Shown here piece by piece: positions 1 through 10,728 of a DNA stretch of 64,000 nt (positions are counted from its first letter, which is position 1; each line of letters begins with the position of its first letter). The translations under genes were made by a program, and so were the position numbers. This stretch comes from Undaria pinnatifida (Eukaryota > Sar > Phaeophyceae > Laminariales > Alariaceae), in contig JABAKD010000026.1 in the NCBI GenBank assembly GCA_012845835.1, forward strand, positions 1,572,546 through 1,636,545, in the 5' to 3' direction. The notes below the pieces were generated by a model. That model saw nothing but the letters and a program-made list of their open reading frames with translations. It ran no database searches and was not told where the DNA came from.

Positions 1-3000
1 TGCAGGCAACGCGTCTGTAATTGATCGCCCTGAGGCACCTTGTCCTCCTGCTCGGAATGCTCTGTCTCGCCAGCTTTCCGGTACGATGTTCGCCATGGCC
101 TCCTCTGAAACCCCATGCACATCGCGCAGGTCCCTGATGCTGTTCCAGATGCGTCGCACGAGGTCAGAATCGGGCAGCTCCCTCCGGACTTTGTTCCCTA
201 TTGCGCCGGATAGATCAGCAAGCACCTCTGGCACCGTCGCCACCAAGCTCCCAACGGATGCTGACATCCTCCGGGCTTCAGCCGACGACAGCCCAAACCC
301 TCCGGCCCCCGTGGACAGGCTCGCCTGCGCCTGTTGATGGGGTTGCAGGGTCAACATGTTTATCGGGCACCCGTCCACGAAGAACGATGATTCTTCTGCT
401 GCCCCCGGGAGATCGAGCAATTTCTCCAACATCCACAAGGCGTTGCCATCTGCTTTTTTGCATGCAGCCAGCGATAGTTCTGGGTCCATCACGCGTTCAA
501 GGTAGGAGGTCCGTTGAACCATGGAGCCGGTGGCAATCAGGTTGGCTGATTGCTTGTCCGGCATGCGCGACAACATCCGCGCAAGTTGCTCCGCTCCCCC
601 GTTTCGGACTATCTCCATTGCGCTCTCCCTCACGTACTCATCTGTGCCGATGGGCACCCCCACCACCTGAACCCCACCACGTTCAGCGATGCTGACGCCA
701 ATGCCTTCAAGAAGGGCGATTTGTTCCGGCGTAGGTACGTGCCCCTTTGGGGGCAGGGCAACCGTTTTGCTCGGGTTGATCGCAATTCCGATGTTGGACA
801 GCTCACGCTGGAGAAAGGGTACCACTTCCACAGTATCGGGTGTGATTTCCATCATTCCGATGCTAATATCATCTAGGTAGGCGAATGCCTCTACACCTCT
901 TGGCTCGAACTCCTCCCGTGTCCGCTTCAGCACCGGCAGGAGCGGCATGCAGAACAACGCTGGCCCCATAGCATCACCTTGTTGTACCCCGCTGGAGCAG
1001 TCGATCTTCCGCCTTTCTCCCGACTCCATCTGAAAAAACACGGGCGCAGACATCTCGCCGTAACATTTTGCCACGAACGGTGTAAGCGCCGGTACGCAAG
1101 TGGCTGCCTCCGCTAGCATAGCAGTCCGCTTCACTGTGTTGAATGCGTTGGAGCAATCGGTGAGGATCAGCCAGTTGTTTGCCTCGTGATGTATTCTTGC
1201 GCGTAGCGCTACCTGTTCCACCCCCCCTCGTACTCCGACTCCAAACTGTCTCGCTTCACGGTTGGCCTCCTCCAGCCGTGGTCGCCACTGCCGCATGGTT
1301 CCGGCCGCAATAAGCCGCCTCCACGTCATCCCCACGCACACGGGGCGGCATTTTTCACCCAGGGCAGTGAGGTTGGATTGCAAGAAGAGCTGCCAGAATT
1401 CAGGCGGGAAGGCGTTTGGATCATCGATAATTCTTCTCCAGAAGGCTTCGATGCCAGCTCCGAATTTTTCGCGCCCAAAACCAGTCCTGATTATTGACTG
1501 TAAGTGCGAGAATCGCAGACCGTCGCTTCCCGCGCCTGATAAGGCGTTGCGAGAATTGATTACCTCGAGGGCCACCTGTGGGTCGAACTCTTCCTCCGGG
1601 CGCCAGTTGGGTACACTCCCTTCCTCCTGGTCGGTGGAACTTGTTGCCACCGCTGCTGCTGCAGCTTCGGAGACGCAGGCCTGGTCCTCCTCCGGGAACT
1701 TTGCTTTTACGCGCTCCCACGTTTCGTCGTTCCCCGGCGCGCGCGGTTCCGCGAGAAGGCTGCGTGCTGCCACAGTCACCCCCCCTCGATGGCGGCATGC
1801 TGATGATGCCCTCTTAAACATATCAGCGTCCGTCTCTTCTCGGGCTTGACCGATTTGCCTCATAGATGTTCGACGGGTGTACTCCATTAACCACGGGAGC
1901 AAGAGGGTGAGGTCACCGCGTTCGGCAGACGCAAACCTCTCACGCCGTTTCATTCGGCCATCCTGCGAGTGTAGTAGAGCTGGGAGGATGTACCACAACT
2001 TGATTGACCTCAGCAGTGATTGCGGTGTCTCCGATTGTGTGGATTGACGGTGCTCTCCCAAGGCGTGATTGAGGAGGCCAAGCACATGGGTGATAAGCTT
2101 GGCGTGGGCAGTAGCCAGCCTCGGCTGCACTTTGACAACAGTGGCGAAGCGTTGTTGGAGGTCCTCAAGGGAGACATCATCGAGCGGTCCCGCAATTCCC
2201 AATGTGTTTTGGTCCCACGGATAGCAGAGGCCATCCCGGCGCTCTTCCTCGCCATCGTCAGGTCTCCCCCCGAGTCCCGCTGCCGTCACGCGTAGTCCAG
2301 GGTCGGCCTGGACTGCTGCTTCTATTGCTTCTCGTCTTCCATGGCGGACTGTGCATCCCCTTGCTCCGCAGAGAAACGACGCCTGCGCCCCGCCTCGTCT
2401 GACCGCATTCACCACGCACCGCGCATGCATTGCATGTTGACGTCCACAGGGCAACCCCACCACTCGGTGTCCCCGAGCAATAGTTGATCTACAGCCCCCA
2501 CAGCTCGTACCGCTGTGGTCGTCTGCAATGAAAGCGCGAAGATGCGTTACGCTCCCTGGTGCTGACCCTCCTCCCTCTCCGTCCCCGCCTTCTCTCTCTC
2601 CACCGCCAACCCTTCCTTCGGCAGGGGCCGAGGGAACCTCGCCGTTTCCATGTCGAGGGATTCGCCCCCGGTTCGTGGTGCCTCCTCTCCCAGTTCTCGT
2701 CGCTCGTGTTCCTCTTCCGGATCCGCGCGGTCGACCTCGTCTGCCTCTTGTGCTTCTCCCACCCTCCACTGCACCAGTGGAAATAGACGCAGTCGCTCTC
2801 GATGTTGCTGGGGTGTCGCTGGGCTGTGATGGGGGCGCGCGCGAGTGTCCCGGCGCCATCGCCTCCCTGTTTTCGGCAGTTCGGGAGTTTCTCGTGGTAA
2901 CAGGTACAGCACCTCCTGGATCCGTCTGCTCCCTCCCCCCCGGGTCACCTTCTAACGCTAGAGTTGCACCATCCGGTGGTGCCACGCCCGCTGCTGAAGG

Positions 3001-3123
3001 GTCGCTCTCCCGTGCCGGGCCCGTTCCTTCAGCCGTGCCCCTCACCGCCGCTGGGGTGGCGCTGGGCTGACTCAGGGGGGGGGGCAAGGGTCCCGCCGCC
3101 GTGACATCCTCTTGTTCGGCCAT
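1..3123 (-). CDS. Non-LTR retrotransposon ORF: zinc-finger/reverse transcriptase polyprotein, RLE class (runs off left edge)
   Basis: On the minus strand the frame beginning at the ATG at 3123-3121 stays open to base 1, about 1041 codons, and the same frame is open back to a stop at 3690-3688. The first part (about 3123-2560) is rich in Pro, Ala, Gly and Glu. Next comes a Cys/His-rich region (about 2500-2340) with CxxC and several spaced Cys/His residues, probably a nucleic-acid-binding zinc finger. The reverse transcriptase follows: RPVCVG...RRLI near 1345-1310, motif A LTDCSNAF near 1170-1140, motif B GVQQGDAMG near 1000-970 and the catalytic motif C AYLDDI near 880-865. The thumb/linker follows, and the frame leaves the window before the CCHC/endonuclease end seen in the second copy at 6250-7440. 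No stop or frameshift is seen, so this copy may be coding-competent. It belongs with RLE-type non-LTR elements (R2/NeSL/Utopia-like); the exact clade is not determined. Confidence 0.85.
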   Translation of the reverse strand, partial: MAEQEDVTAAGPLPPPLSQPSATPAAVRGTAEGTGPARESDPSAAGVAPPDGATLALEGDPGGREQTDPGGAVPVTTRNSRTAENREAMAPGHSRAPPSQPSDTPATSRATASISTGAVEGGRSTRGRRGRPRGSGRGTRATRTGRGGTTNRGRIPRHGNGEVPSAPAEGRVGGGEREGGDGEGGGSAPGSVTHLRAFIADDHSGTSCGGCRSTIARGHRVVGLPCGRQHAMHARCVVNAVRRGGAQASFLCGARGCTVRHGRREAIEAAVQADPGLRVTAAGLGGRPDDGEEERRDGLCYPWDQNTLGIAGPLDDVSLEDLQQRFATVVKVQPRLATAHAKLITHVLGLLNHALGEHRQSTQSETPQSLLRSIKLWYILPALLHSQDGRMKRRERFASAERGDLTLLLPWLMEYTRRTSMRQIGQAREETDADMFKRASSACRHRGGVTVAARSLLAEPRAPGNDETWERVKAKFPEEDQACVSEAAAAAVATSSTDQEEGSVPNWRPEEEFDPQVALEVINSRNALSGAGSDGLRFSHLQSIIRTGFGREKFGAGIEAFWRRIIDDPNAFPPEFWQLFLQSNLTALGEKCRPVCVGMTWRRLIAAGTMRQWRPRLEEANREARQFGVGVRGGVEQVALRARIHHEANNWLILTDCSNAFNTVKRTAMLAEAATCVPALTPFVAKCYGEMSAPVFFQMESGERRKIDCSSGVQQGDAMGPALFCMPLLPVLKRTREEFEPRGVEAFAYLDDISIGMMEITPDTVEVVPFLQRELSNIGIAINPSKTVALPPKGHVPTPEQIALLEGIGVSIAERGGVQVVGVPIGTDEYVRESAMEIVRNGGAEQLARMLSRMPDKQSANLIATGSMVQRTSYLERVMDPELSLAACKKADGNALWMLEKLLDLPGAAEESSFFVDGCPINMLTLQPHQQAQASLSTGAGGFGLSSAEARRMSASVGSLVATVPEVLADLSGAIGNKVRRELPDSDLVRRIWNSIRDLRDVHGVSEEAMANIVPESWRDRAFRAGGQGASGRSITDALPA

Positions 3124-3492
3124 GAGGGTGTTCTCCACGGTTGCATAAGAAGCGGCGCCTCCTGGCTCCGCCTGCCCCCTTACCCTCCAATCACCTTCTG
3201 ACGCCGGGGCTGCTCCTTCCGGTTGTGTTACTCCCACTGCTAATGAGTCACTCTCCAGCACCGGGTCTGTTCCTTCCGATGTTAGGTCCGCTGCCGTCGG
3301 GGAGGGAGGCAGCTCGTACCCTGCCTCAAACCCGTTTTGGGACCCGACGGTCCACGCTGCCGTCGGGAACGGAGGAAGCGCCTCCCCCTCTTCTAACGCA
3401 TTTCGCACCCCGAGGGTCCACCTCGTTAGGCGGTCCTCCCACGTCGAGTCGAGGCCCGCCAAGAACTCTTGGACATGAGGCAGGATGTAGAT

Positions 3493-3493
3493 C

Positions 3494-3537
<44 letters not shown>

Positions 3538-3668
3538 GTTATTATTATTGTTATTATTATTGATATTATTATCATTATTGTTGTTGTTATTATTGTTGTT
3601 ATTATCGTTATTATTATTGTTATTATTATTGATATTATTATTATTATTGTTGTTGTTATTATTGTTTT
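3493..3668. repeat. Interrupted (TTA)n microsatellite, array 1
   Basis: TTA/ATT triplet repeat with GTT, GAT and ATC variant triplets. A block containing a GAT variant, then ATT triplets, then GTT triplets occurs twice (about 3550-3600 and 3619-3665), so the array has grown partly by larger internal duplications. It joins the 5' side of the RLE-element ORF to the tail of the SINE-like repeat at 3690-3840. Confidence 0.9.
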
Positions 3669-3689
3669 TTTTTGTTTGTTTGTTTTTTA

Positions 3690-3840
3690 TCCTCCGACGG
3701 ATGGGGAAAAATAAAGCTTTAGCTCACCACACTTCCACGTCTTTTCATACGCGTCGTGTGTCGATTTAACTCAGCTGCTTTCGCAGCCCAACGCTAGCTG
3801 GAGCACCCTTCGGGTCCCATTGTAGGTATAGCGTAAGCTG
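3690..3840 (-). mobile_element. SINE-like retroposon, copy 1
   Basis: This segment closely matches 54655-54806. Read on the minus strand both copies start with CAGCTTACGCTATACC and end with CCCCATCCG(T/C)CGGAGGAT followed by an A-rich tail. Here the tail passes from TAAAAAACAAACAAAC into the (AAT)n array at 3493-3668. The body is about 151 bp and has no open frame. Candidate pol III boxes are poor, so it could be a SINE or the 5'-truncated 3' end of a longer LINE. Confidence 0.65.
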
Positions 3841-3870
3841 TCCCTATCAGGGGTCTTCGTTACAAACCCT

Positions 3871-4003
3871 GTTATTATTATTGTTATTATTATCATCATC
3901 ATTATTATTATTATCATCATTGTTGTTCTTATTATCATTATTATTATTATTATGATTATTAGTATGATTATTATTATTATTATTATCATTATTATTATTA
4001 TTA
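3871..4003. repeat. Interrupted (TTA)n microsatellite, array 2
   Basis: TTA triplets with ATC, GTT and GAT variants directly beyond the 5' side of SINE-like copy 1. No gene is recognisable between here and 4836; scattered short stretches (4160, 4510, 4765, 4980) share a 'GACGC.CGTGTCAACA' type motif, suggesting an old diverged repeat. Confidence 0.85.
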
Positions 4004-4836
4004 CAAGATCTCCCTTCGGAGTGGGCTCATGAGAGCACAGCGGATGGGGGTGATGCAAGACGAAAGCAAACAGTGATATAGATTTGAAATGCCTCTTTTC
4101 CCGCAACAACCCGCTGCCGAAACACAGCGCGAACCACTTCCTGTACGAACGCATACGGATGTTCAGCCCGTGTCAACACTGCTGAGCGGCGCACCCAGCC
4201 CCTAAGTAGTATGACGATATTATGTTAAACTAAAAAAAAAAATATAATTGAAAAACAGTTTTCAGTCATGGATCGCTATCATTATTATTGTGCGCGTTCG
4301 AAGGTGACAGAGTGCAGTAGTGAAGGGAATTGGCGTGGAAAAGAACAGCAGTGAGAATGTTTGGCTGGTGAGGGTCAGCCGGCGGTGGGTAATTTGTTCC
4401 AGCGACCCGGACTTCTATGGTCACCCCGTATAGTATCTCGGGGGCCGCTACCCCTGCAAAACACACCACCAACAGTTCCGGCCCCAGATTTTGCATACAG
4501 AACCGGGTGCTCCTGTACGGACGCTCGTGTCAACACAGCTGCGCATAGCTGTGCCTTACAGCTGTGCCTTACAGCAGTGCTCGTAGCTGGCATATGACGA
4601 TTTTCTGTTGAACTATGACTTTTTTTTGTTCAACTGCTTCTGTCGTTGTGGCATATGTATGCGATTTTTTGTTGTTGACGGTGCAGCTCCCATGCAAGAC
4701 ACAGCAATAGCAACCCCGGCCCCACTCCCGCGGCCCCAGATATACAGAAGAACCGGCTGCTCCTGTACGGACGCCTGTTACAGCAGCTGTGCCTGCTCTC
4801 AGTGCAGTGAGCTCAAAACATGTTATTGTTCTAAAT

Positions 4837-4970
4837 TACTGCTGCTGCAACTGCCGACAGCTGCTGCTGACGTAGCACAGCAACAGCAGTGCTGAACTGG
4901 TGAATACTGCTGCTGCAACTGCCGACAGCTGCTGCTGACGTAGCACAGCAACAGCAGTGCTGAACTGGTG
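4837..4970. repeat. 68-bp tandem duplication
   Basis: Two consecutive, almost identical units (4837-4904 and 4905-4970) start with TACTGCTGCTGCAACTG and end with GCTGAACTGGTG. They are rich in CAG/CTG triplets. No coding role is evident. The segment from 4971 to the next TTA array has no recognisable gene. Confidence 0.85.
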
Positions 4971-5253
4971 GCCCTGTACAGACGCCCGTGTCAACATAGC
5001 TGTGCAGGTCTGCTCCTCTCAGCAGTGTGTAGGCCTGTGCCTCTCGGCAGTGTGCTTAGCTCTAGCTAGGGGCATTTTTTGTTCAACTATACCCTGCTGG
5101 AGTTGCTGTAAACGTGTTCAACCAAAAGAGGCGGCTGCTGTTTTTCTGACGTGTTTTTGGACTGTTGAGCCAACAGCCCGCCAACAGCCCGCCGACAGCC
5201 CACGGAAGCGGAAAAAAAAATGACAGTCCTGCGCCAGATTTTGTATATAGACA

Positions 5254-5611
<358 letters not shown>

Positions 5612-5640
5612 TCATTTGCCATCTGACAATGTAGCGTGAG
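5612..5640 (-). mobile_element. Short remnant of the RLE-element 3' end
   Basis: Read on the minus strand it contains ACGCTACATTGTCAGA directly before an (AAT)n run. This matches the last bases of the RLE-element 3' UTR at 6033-6055 (ACGCTACATTGTCGGA, then AAT). The match is short but lies exactly at the tail junction. The next 50 bp lead into another TTA array. Confidence 0.5.
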
Positions 5641-5692
5641 TGTCAAAAACCATAAACATGATGAAAGAACACAAAATCCAGATGAAAGAGAA

Positions 5693-6032
<340 letters not shown>

Positions 6033-7440
6033 CGCCCTCCGACAATGTAGCGTAGATGCCTTTCCGATATAATAAATCGAATATCTTTCCTTAAAGCAGC
6101 AGTAGCACCTAATATGAAGTCGAATGATCGCACCACAATGCAGTGGTATCTTCCGCCAACAATTCGTCCATTTCCTCTCCCACATCTTCTCCTTTTATCT
6201 ACTATTTTCTTTCCCTATATATACCTGATATGTTATAGCTGAGAGTCTACCTTAATCCTCATCAACATTGCCACCCCAGGCCAGTGGCCTTAGTCCTCCC
6301 GATTCTTCCTCCCTTCCCCTCGCGGCCTGACGATCCCTCAGAAATAGTCTATATCGATGAACTCTGCGCGAAATCGCAACCTGAATGGTCACAGAAATGA
6401 TTTGGAATAGTCGCTCCTTGCACACGCCTTTCCGCGCTAGGGACGATGCGTCCGTCCCTCCAACGATGCTTGCCGCTATCTGATCTATCAGGTCGCTGCC
6501 TTCTTTACCGAGGCGCCCAAAGCTTTCCACCGCGAGGGTGGCGAGTTTGTAGCTGCGTTCGTCGAAGGACACCTGTCCCGGACGAGCGTAGTGGTTGCGC
6601 TTGCGCGCCTCGGAAGTGGAAGCCGCTGATCCGTTTCGATCCGCGCTTCCTACCCGCATGTGGACCCCTGCTTGTGGGTCCGCACACGTCACGTCGAGGA
6701 GTATCGACTTGTCGCGATACTCCGGTGCCGTAGCATCTTTTAGTCCACCTGCCTCAATCACGATGTCCATTCGCAAATCCCTGTCTGCGTGGAACGGGGC
6801 TCCGCTTTCCACCTGGTGGCGGACGGACATGCTCTTAAGGGTGCGGGAGAGCGCGTGCACGAGGGGTTGGTGCTGGTTCACTTGCGCGCCCGCTCGGTGA
6901 CACAATCGCGCATGCCGCGAATTAACCTTCGCTTCACCGCAGCATGGGCATCTCGCCGCGAGGAATTCCTCTATCCCTAGAATCTCTTCCCCGCAGTCAC
7001 GAACTCTGATGCAGGGACGGTTCTAGCTGAGTCTACAGGTCTCGCCCTTAGGAAGGCGGTAGCCCCTGATCCCGATTGACTCCGTTGCCGGGCCCTGGCC
7101 AAGTCTCGTGTCTCCTTCTCGCCTTGACATTCGCTTGTGTCTCGCTGGGGCCTCGTCTCGGGGAGCTGGTCCAGCGAAGAGACGTACCTCTCATAACGTA
7201 CTCGGTTTACCGGTTTACCCAGTCTATGCTGCGCTTTGCTGGAGCTGATAGTTTCGGCGTCGTGTGCAGGCAACACGTCTGCAATTGATTGCCCTGAGGC
7301 ATCTTGTTCTCCTGCTCTAAATGCTCTGTCTCGCCAGCTTTCCGGCACGATGTTCGCCATGGCCTCCTCTGAAACCCCATGCACATCGCGCAGGTCCCTG
7401 ATGCTGTTCCAGATGCGCCGCACGCGGTCAGAATCGGGCA
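6033..7440 (-). mobile_element. RLE-type non-LTR retrotransposon, copy 2 (5'-truncated)
   Basis: Minus-strand element starting abruptly at 7440 in the sequence coding for PDSDRVRRIWNSIRDLRD, which occurs in copy 1 at about 170-115. It continues through the C-terminal coding region to a stop at 6252, a 3' UTR (6033-6251) and an (AAT)n tail. The 3' UTR is shared with 16467-16591. Loss of the 5' part is typical of abortive target-primed reverse transcription. Its truncated 5' end abuts TTA-rich DNA (7441-7467), which is interrupted by the gypsy insertion. Confidence 0.85.
6252..7440 (-). pseudogene. C-terminal CCHC and restriction-like endonuclease region of the RLE element, frameshifted
   Basis: Two overlapping minus-strand frames make one domain. 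The first (7440-6977) ends FVTAGKRF then stop; the second resumes near 6993 as GIEEFLAARCPCCGEA and runs to a stop at 6252. One base appears missing at the junction (TTC-TAG where TTC-CTA-GG would continue). The zinc knuckle is CPCC then H and C-H (about 6950-6895). The nuclease follows: DLRMDIVI, about 25 residues, then LLDVTC (about 6775-6690), resembling the D...D core of R2-type restriction-like endonucleases, with downstream Lys/Tyr. This nuclease nicks the target to prime reverse transcription. The frameshift should inactivate this copy. Confidence 0.8.
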
Positions 7441-7472
7441 TTAATTATCACAGTATTATTATTATTGTTGCT

Positions 7473-7905
7473 AAGGGTTTGTACTCAAGAACACCGCAGG
7501 GAGGTGCGAATCTCCAACGCTGTGCGTACACGCGTTCCTCTAAGGCAACGGCCGCAGAATGTGGGCGGTGTTGACGATCACCGGACGAGTAGACGTGCTC
7601 GGTAGAGAGACAGAAGAATCTCAGGTAGAGATGGGGACAGTAGGAAGTGTGAGAGGTGTGCGAGGGTGCACCCTCGCACTCCTCTCGGACGAAAATAAGG
7701 GGCAACGAGCTGAGGAAGCGTCTGGGAAGACGTCTTGAGGTTCCTCGGGATGTTGTACCCTTCCTTGTGGCTCGGAGTGTGAGTGAGAACGACATCGCTC
7801 CGAGAGACGATCTTTCTAGGAGAACGTGCGGAACGTTCCTGAAGGTTCTAGAATTTGTGTTCAGACGCAAGTAGGCAGGTTGGGTTCAGAGCATTGTGAC
7901 CCACA
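7473..7905 (-). repeat. 3' LTR of the gypsy element
   Basis: 433 bp, matching 15471-15903 base for base by eye. A 130-codon frame inside both LTRs has no recognisable product and is likely incidental. The adjacent internal bases (7906-7921) form the polypurine tract. Confidence 0.95.
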
Positions 7906-7921
7906 TTACCCCCCAGTTTTG
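7906..7921 (-). other. Polypurine tract of the gypsy element
   Basis: On the minus strand CAAAACTGGGGGGTAA lies immediately upstream of the 3' LTR start (TGTGGG). This is the expected position for plus-strand priming and fixes the LTR boundary. Confidence 0.8.
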
Positions 7922-9127
7922 ATGGTGTTAGAGCGCTCACTCCATCAAAATTACAGAGCAATGGGAACACAGGCTCTGGTAATCCAACCTTCCGAAGACG
8001 CTATTTCGAAGAGTCTCCTCAAAATCTTCGAAAGTATGAACGACGTAGTACCGAAAAGGTTCCGGAAATACTTGTAGTAAACCAGAGTATTGTTCAGGAT
8101 CGAATAACGGAGGAGTAATGACAATTGTGCTTAGCCAAACACAGCATTGCTGCGGCCTGCAGGGCAAGTGGCTAGCACGGAAAATATACGCAAAGCGTAT
8201 TGAAAGCGTCGCGCGAAAGACGTTTTGACGTATCCTGAGTGTGCTATGCAACATTGACGCATCATGGCCAGATAAAAATTGATGCGATCGGAAGCACTGA
8301 CGAACGAAAATTCATGGCGAAAAGCAAAGCAGCCATATGAGTAGGCCGATGCTAAGTGACGGCATGTATGTAGCCAGAAGTCAGACGGAAGTTTGTTGCC
8401 TTTCTGGAGGTTGAAATGAAACTAAACCTCGCAGAAAAAATGCACCCTGCAACAAACATGCGTCTCATATCCAATCACCCGGGCTTTTAAAAGCATTCCG
8501 GTGGAAAAAGACTGGGCGTGGATGCCCGTGGAGCCAGTAGACAAGAAATGGTGTTTGCTCGTTTATTATGAATTTCCTCTCGACTAGCTCGGATCTTGTC
8601 CGACCCCCCTGTGGCTGAAAGCCACTCCGGAAAAAAAAAACGAGTAGTCAATTAATCATCTGGTTCTCGTGGAGACTAAGTGCCAACAGGCGACGTAAAC
8701 GATGCAACACAAAGGCGACTAATAGGCTATTCCACTCGGATTTCTGGCAAGCAAAGCTCCATATTGCTTAAGAGTACACAAATTGATACCGGTTCCAAAG
8801 GTCGTGCGAGGACACAAGGGCGCGTAACGACGCGGGGAGTCAACTGGCGTACGACAGACGCTATTGTACCTCACTAAGAAGTCAATAGAAAAAAAACATA
8901 CATGATCAGTGGTCATGCTTCGAAAACAAGATAACCACAGGCACGCGTGCGCGGTACTTCGCACGGAGGACAAAGGACAAAAAAAAAAATCAAAGGAAGC
9001 CATGAAGGGCTGCCGGCTACAGGAAATACTAAAACACGTGGGCGCCGGGCATCGGTTGTTGCAAAACCGACGCGATCAAATCACAAAGGAAAAAAAACAT
9101 ATATATGACAACGCGCGTATACATGCC
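7922..9127. other. Internal 3' region of the gypsy element without recognisable gene
   Basis: About 1.2 kb between the integrase stop and the polypurine tract. Small minus-strand frames (7937-8254 and 8719-9003, about 100 residues each) show no motif I recognise. No signal peptide plus transmembrane pattern of an envelope-like gene is evident. Confidence 0.6.
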
Positions 9128-10726
9128 CTACGTGTTACCTTCGTCGCGATCCGATCTAGAATAGGTTCGCTTCTTCTTCCCGGGAGGGTCGAAAGCCGAA
9201 GGATTTTGTGACAGAATTACAGCACGGTAAGATTCGATCATCTCCTTGCATTGAGGAAGAGTGCTGTAGTGACGCCATACACCACATTGTGGTGGTTGAC
9301 TTTTAAGTTTGAGGTGGTATTGGAAATTCTCCACCGACGCTGCACCTACCCCCCGCTTATGACCATCGATTGCTTCGATGACATACGGGCCGATAGTGAC
9401 GGTGTGCACTGAGCCATCAAGATCAGGGACGGGTAGGGTGGTTCCGAGAAACATATCATCGAGTGCCTCAAAGTCAGGGGCAGGTGATGACTTGGGTTTG
9501 ACGAATTGTTTCATCCGACCTAAGTGGACCGTAACTTCGGCCGGTTCGTTCGGTTTTGATACACGATAAATAACAGGGGAGAGCTGAGCTCTGACGGTAT
9601 ACGGGCCATGCCAAGGGCTAACGAGCTTGGGGTTTGGTCCGTCAGTTTCGTGGTACGGGCGATGCAGTAATACTTTGTCGCCCACTTTAAAACTGGGGAA
9701 AGACAATTTTTTGTTTTCGACGGCTTGCTTATCTGCCCGTTCTTGTAAATTGCGACGGGCTAACTCGTACGCGAGCTGCAAATTTTCTACTGTGCGACGT
9801 GAGTAGTCGAGTTTATTTTGTGGTGCATCAGTAGAAGGAACTCCGAGAATGAGTTCGACGGGGAGAGTAGCCGTACGCCCAAACACAAGATAGTGGGGAG
9901 TCTCCTCCAAAGTTTTGGAGTATGCCGTGTTGTGCGCAAGCTGGACAAACGGTAGTAGTTCCGCCCAATTATCGCAAGCCAAGTTACTGTACATGGCAAG
10001 CATATTGTGAACGGTGCTGTGGACACGCTCGAGAACAGAGTTCCCTTGCGGACGATAAGCGGCGGTACGTGTTTTCTTGTACCCAAAGACAGACTGCAAT
10101 TCTTTCACGAGTTGGTTTTGAAATTCCTTCCCTTGATCGGAATGCAGGGTTTCTGGTGGGCCGAACACTGAAAAGACACGGTCAATAAGATGACGAACCA
10201 CCACCGCAGCTTCCTTAGACTTGATAGGTATCAGAATGAGGAAACGCGTGAGGTGATCGATGACAGACAGGATAAATCGATTACCTTCTGACTTAGATTT
10301 GTATTCGACGAGATCCACCGCAACAACTTGAAACGGTCTGGTGACCGGTCGGTGCCCGGTAGGCAGCATAGGTGATCGGTGAGACGTTTTGCGGCGTTGA
10401 CAAGGAAGACAGCTTTTAACATGTTCGGCAACGTCAGAGTGCATCGTGGGCCACCAATAACGATCCCGAACTTTGTCGAAGGTACCTTTAAAGGCTAGGT
10501 GACCACCTGACGAGGGGAGGTCATGGCAAGCGTTGATTACAAGTGTTCTCAACGATTTCGGCACCACTAGCTGGTCACGAAAGGTGTCCCGCCTACGTAG
10601 GTGGGAAGGGACGTAAGACCGGCAAAGCAAACCTTCGTGGATGAAGAATTTACTCATGCTGGACTTTGATTGCTGGTGTGGGACGCGAGCCTTAGTAGGA
10701 TTGGCTAGGTTGCAAAGTACTGACAA
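9128..10726 (-). CDS. Gypsy integrase with chromodomain-like C-terminus
   Basis: 532 codons, in the -1 frame relative to the upstream protease-RT frame and overlapping it by at least 60 nt (open back through the pol stop). The zinc-binding HHCC region contains GGHLAF...YWWPTM and C-x2-C (SCLPCQ) around residues 70-115. The catalytic core shows the D,D,E pattern: VAVDLVEY, LHSDQGKEF and NSVLERVH. A GPY/F-like region (SPWHGPYTV) follows. At about 435-490 YVIEAIDGH, then YHLKLK and CKEMIESYR resemble a chromodomain, as in chromoviruses, which can direct insertion by binding modified histones. No ATG lies at the frame start, so expression probably needs a -1 frameshift from pol or reinitiation. 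Confidence 0.9.
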   Translation of the reverse strand: MSVLCNLANPTKARVPHQQSKSSMSKFFIHEGLLCRSYVPSHLRRRDTFRDQLVVPKSLRTLVINACHDLPSSGGHLAFKGTFDKVRDRYWWPTMHSDVAEHVKSCLPCQRRKTSHRSPMLPTGHRPVTRPFQVVAVDLVEYKSKSEGNRFILSVIDHLTRFLILIPIKSKEAAVVVRHLIDRVFSVFGPPETLHSDQGKEFQNQLVKELQSVFGYKKTRTAAYRPQGNSVLERVHSTVHNMLAMYSNLACDNWAELLPFVQLAHNTAYSKTLEETPHYLVFGRTATLPVELILGVPSTDAPQNKLDYSRRTVENLQLAYELARRNLQERADKQAVENKKLSFPSFKVGDKVLLHRPYHETDGPNPKLVSPWHGPYTVRAQLSPVIYRVSKPNEPAEVTVHLGRMKQFVKPKSSPAPDFEALDDMFLGTTLPVPDLDGSVHTVTIGPYVIEAIDGHKRGVGAASVENFQYHLKLKSQPPQCGVWRHYSTLPQCKEMIESYRAVILSQNPSAFDPPGKKKRTYSRSDRDEGNT

Positions 10727-10728
10727 AA

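Noticed and set aside
1421-1798. Arg/Gly-rich 125-codon minus-strand frame
   Set aside because: It is another-frame shadow of the RLE-element polyprotein, whose RT motifs are in the adjacent frame.
3690-3840. tRNA origin of the SINE-like repeat
   Set aside because: TTCG(A/G)GTCCCA resembles a B box on the plus strand, but that is opposite to the tail orientation and the A-box spacing is too long.
7448-7870. 140-codon minus-strand frame, repeated at 15404-15868
   Set aside because: It lies inside the LTRs; identity of the two copies follows from LTR identity, and no domain is recognisable.
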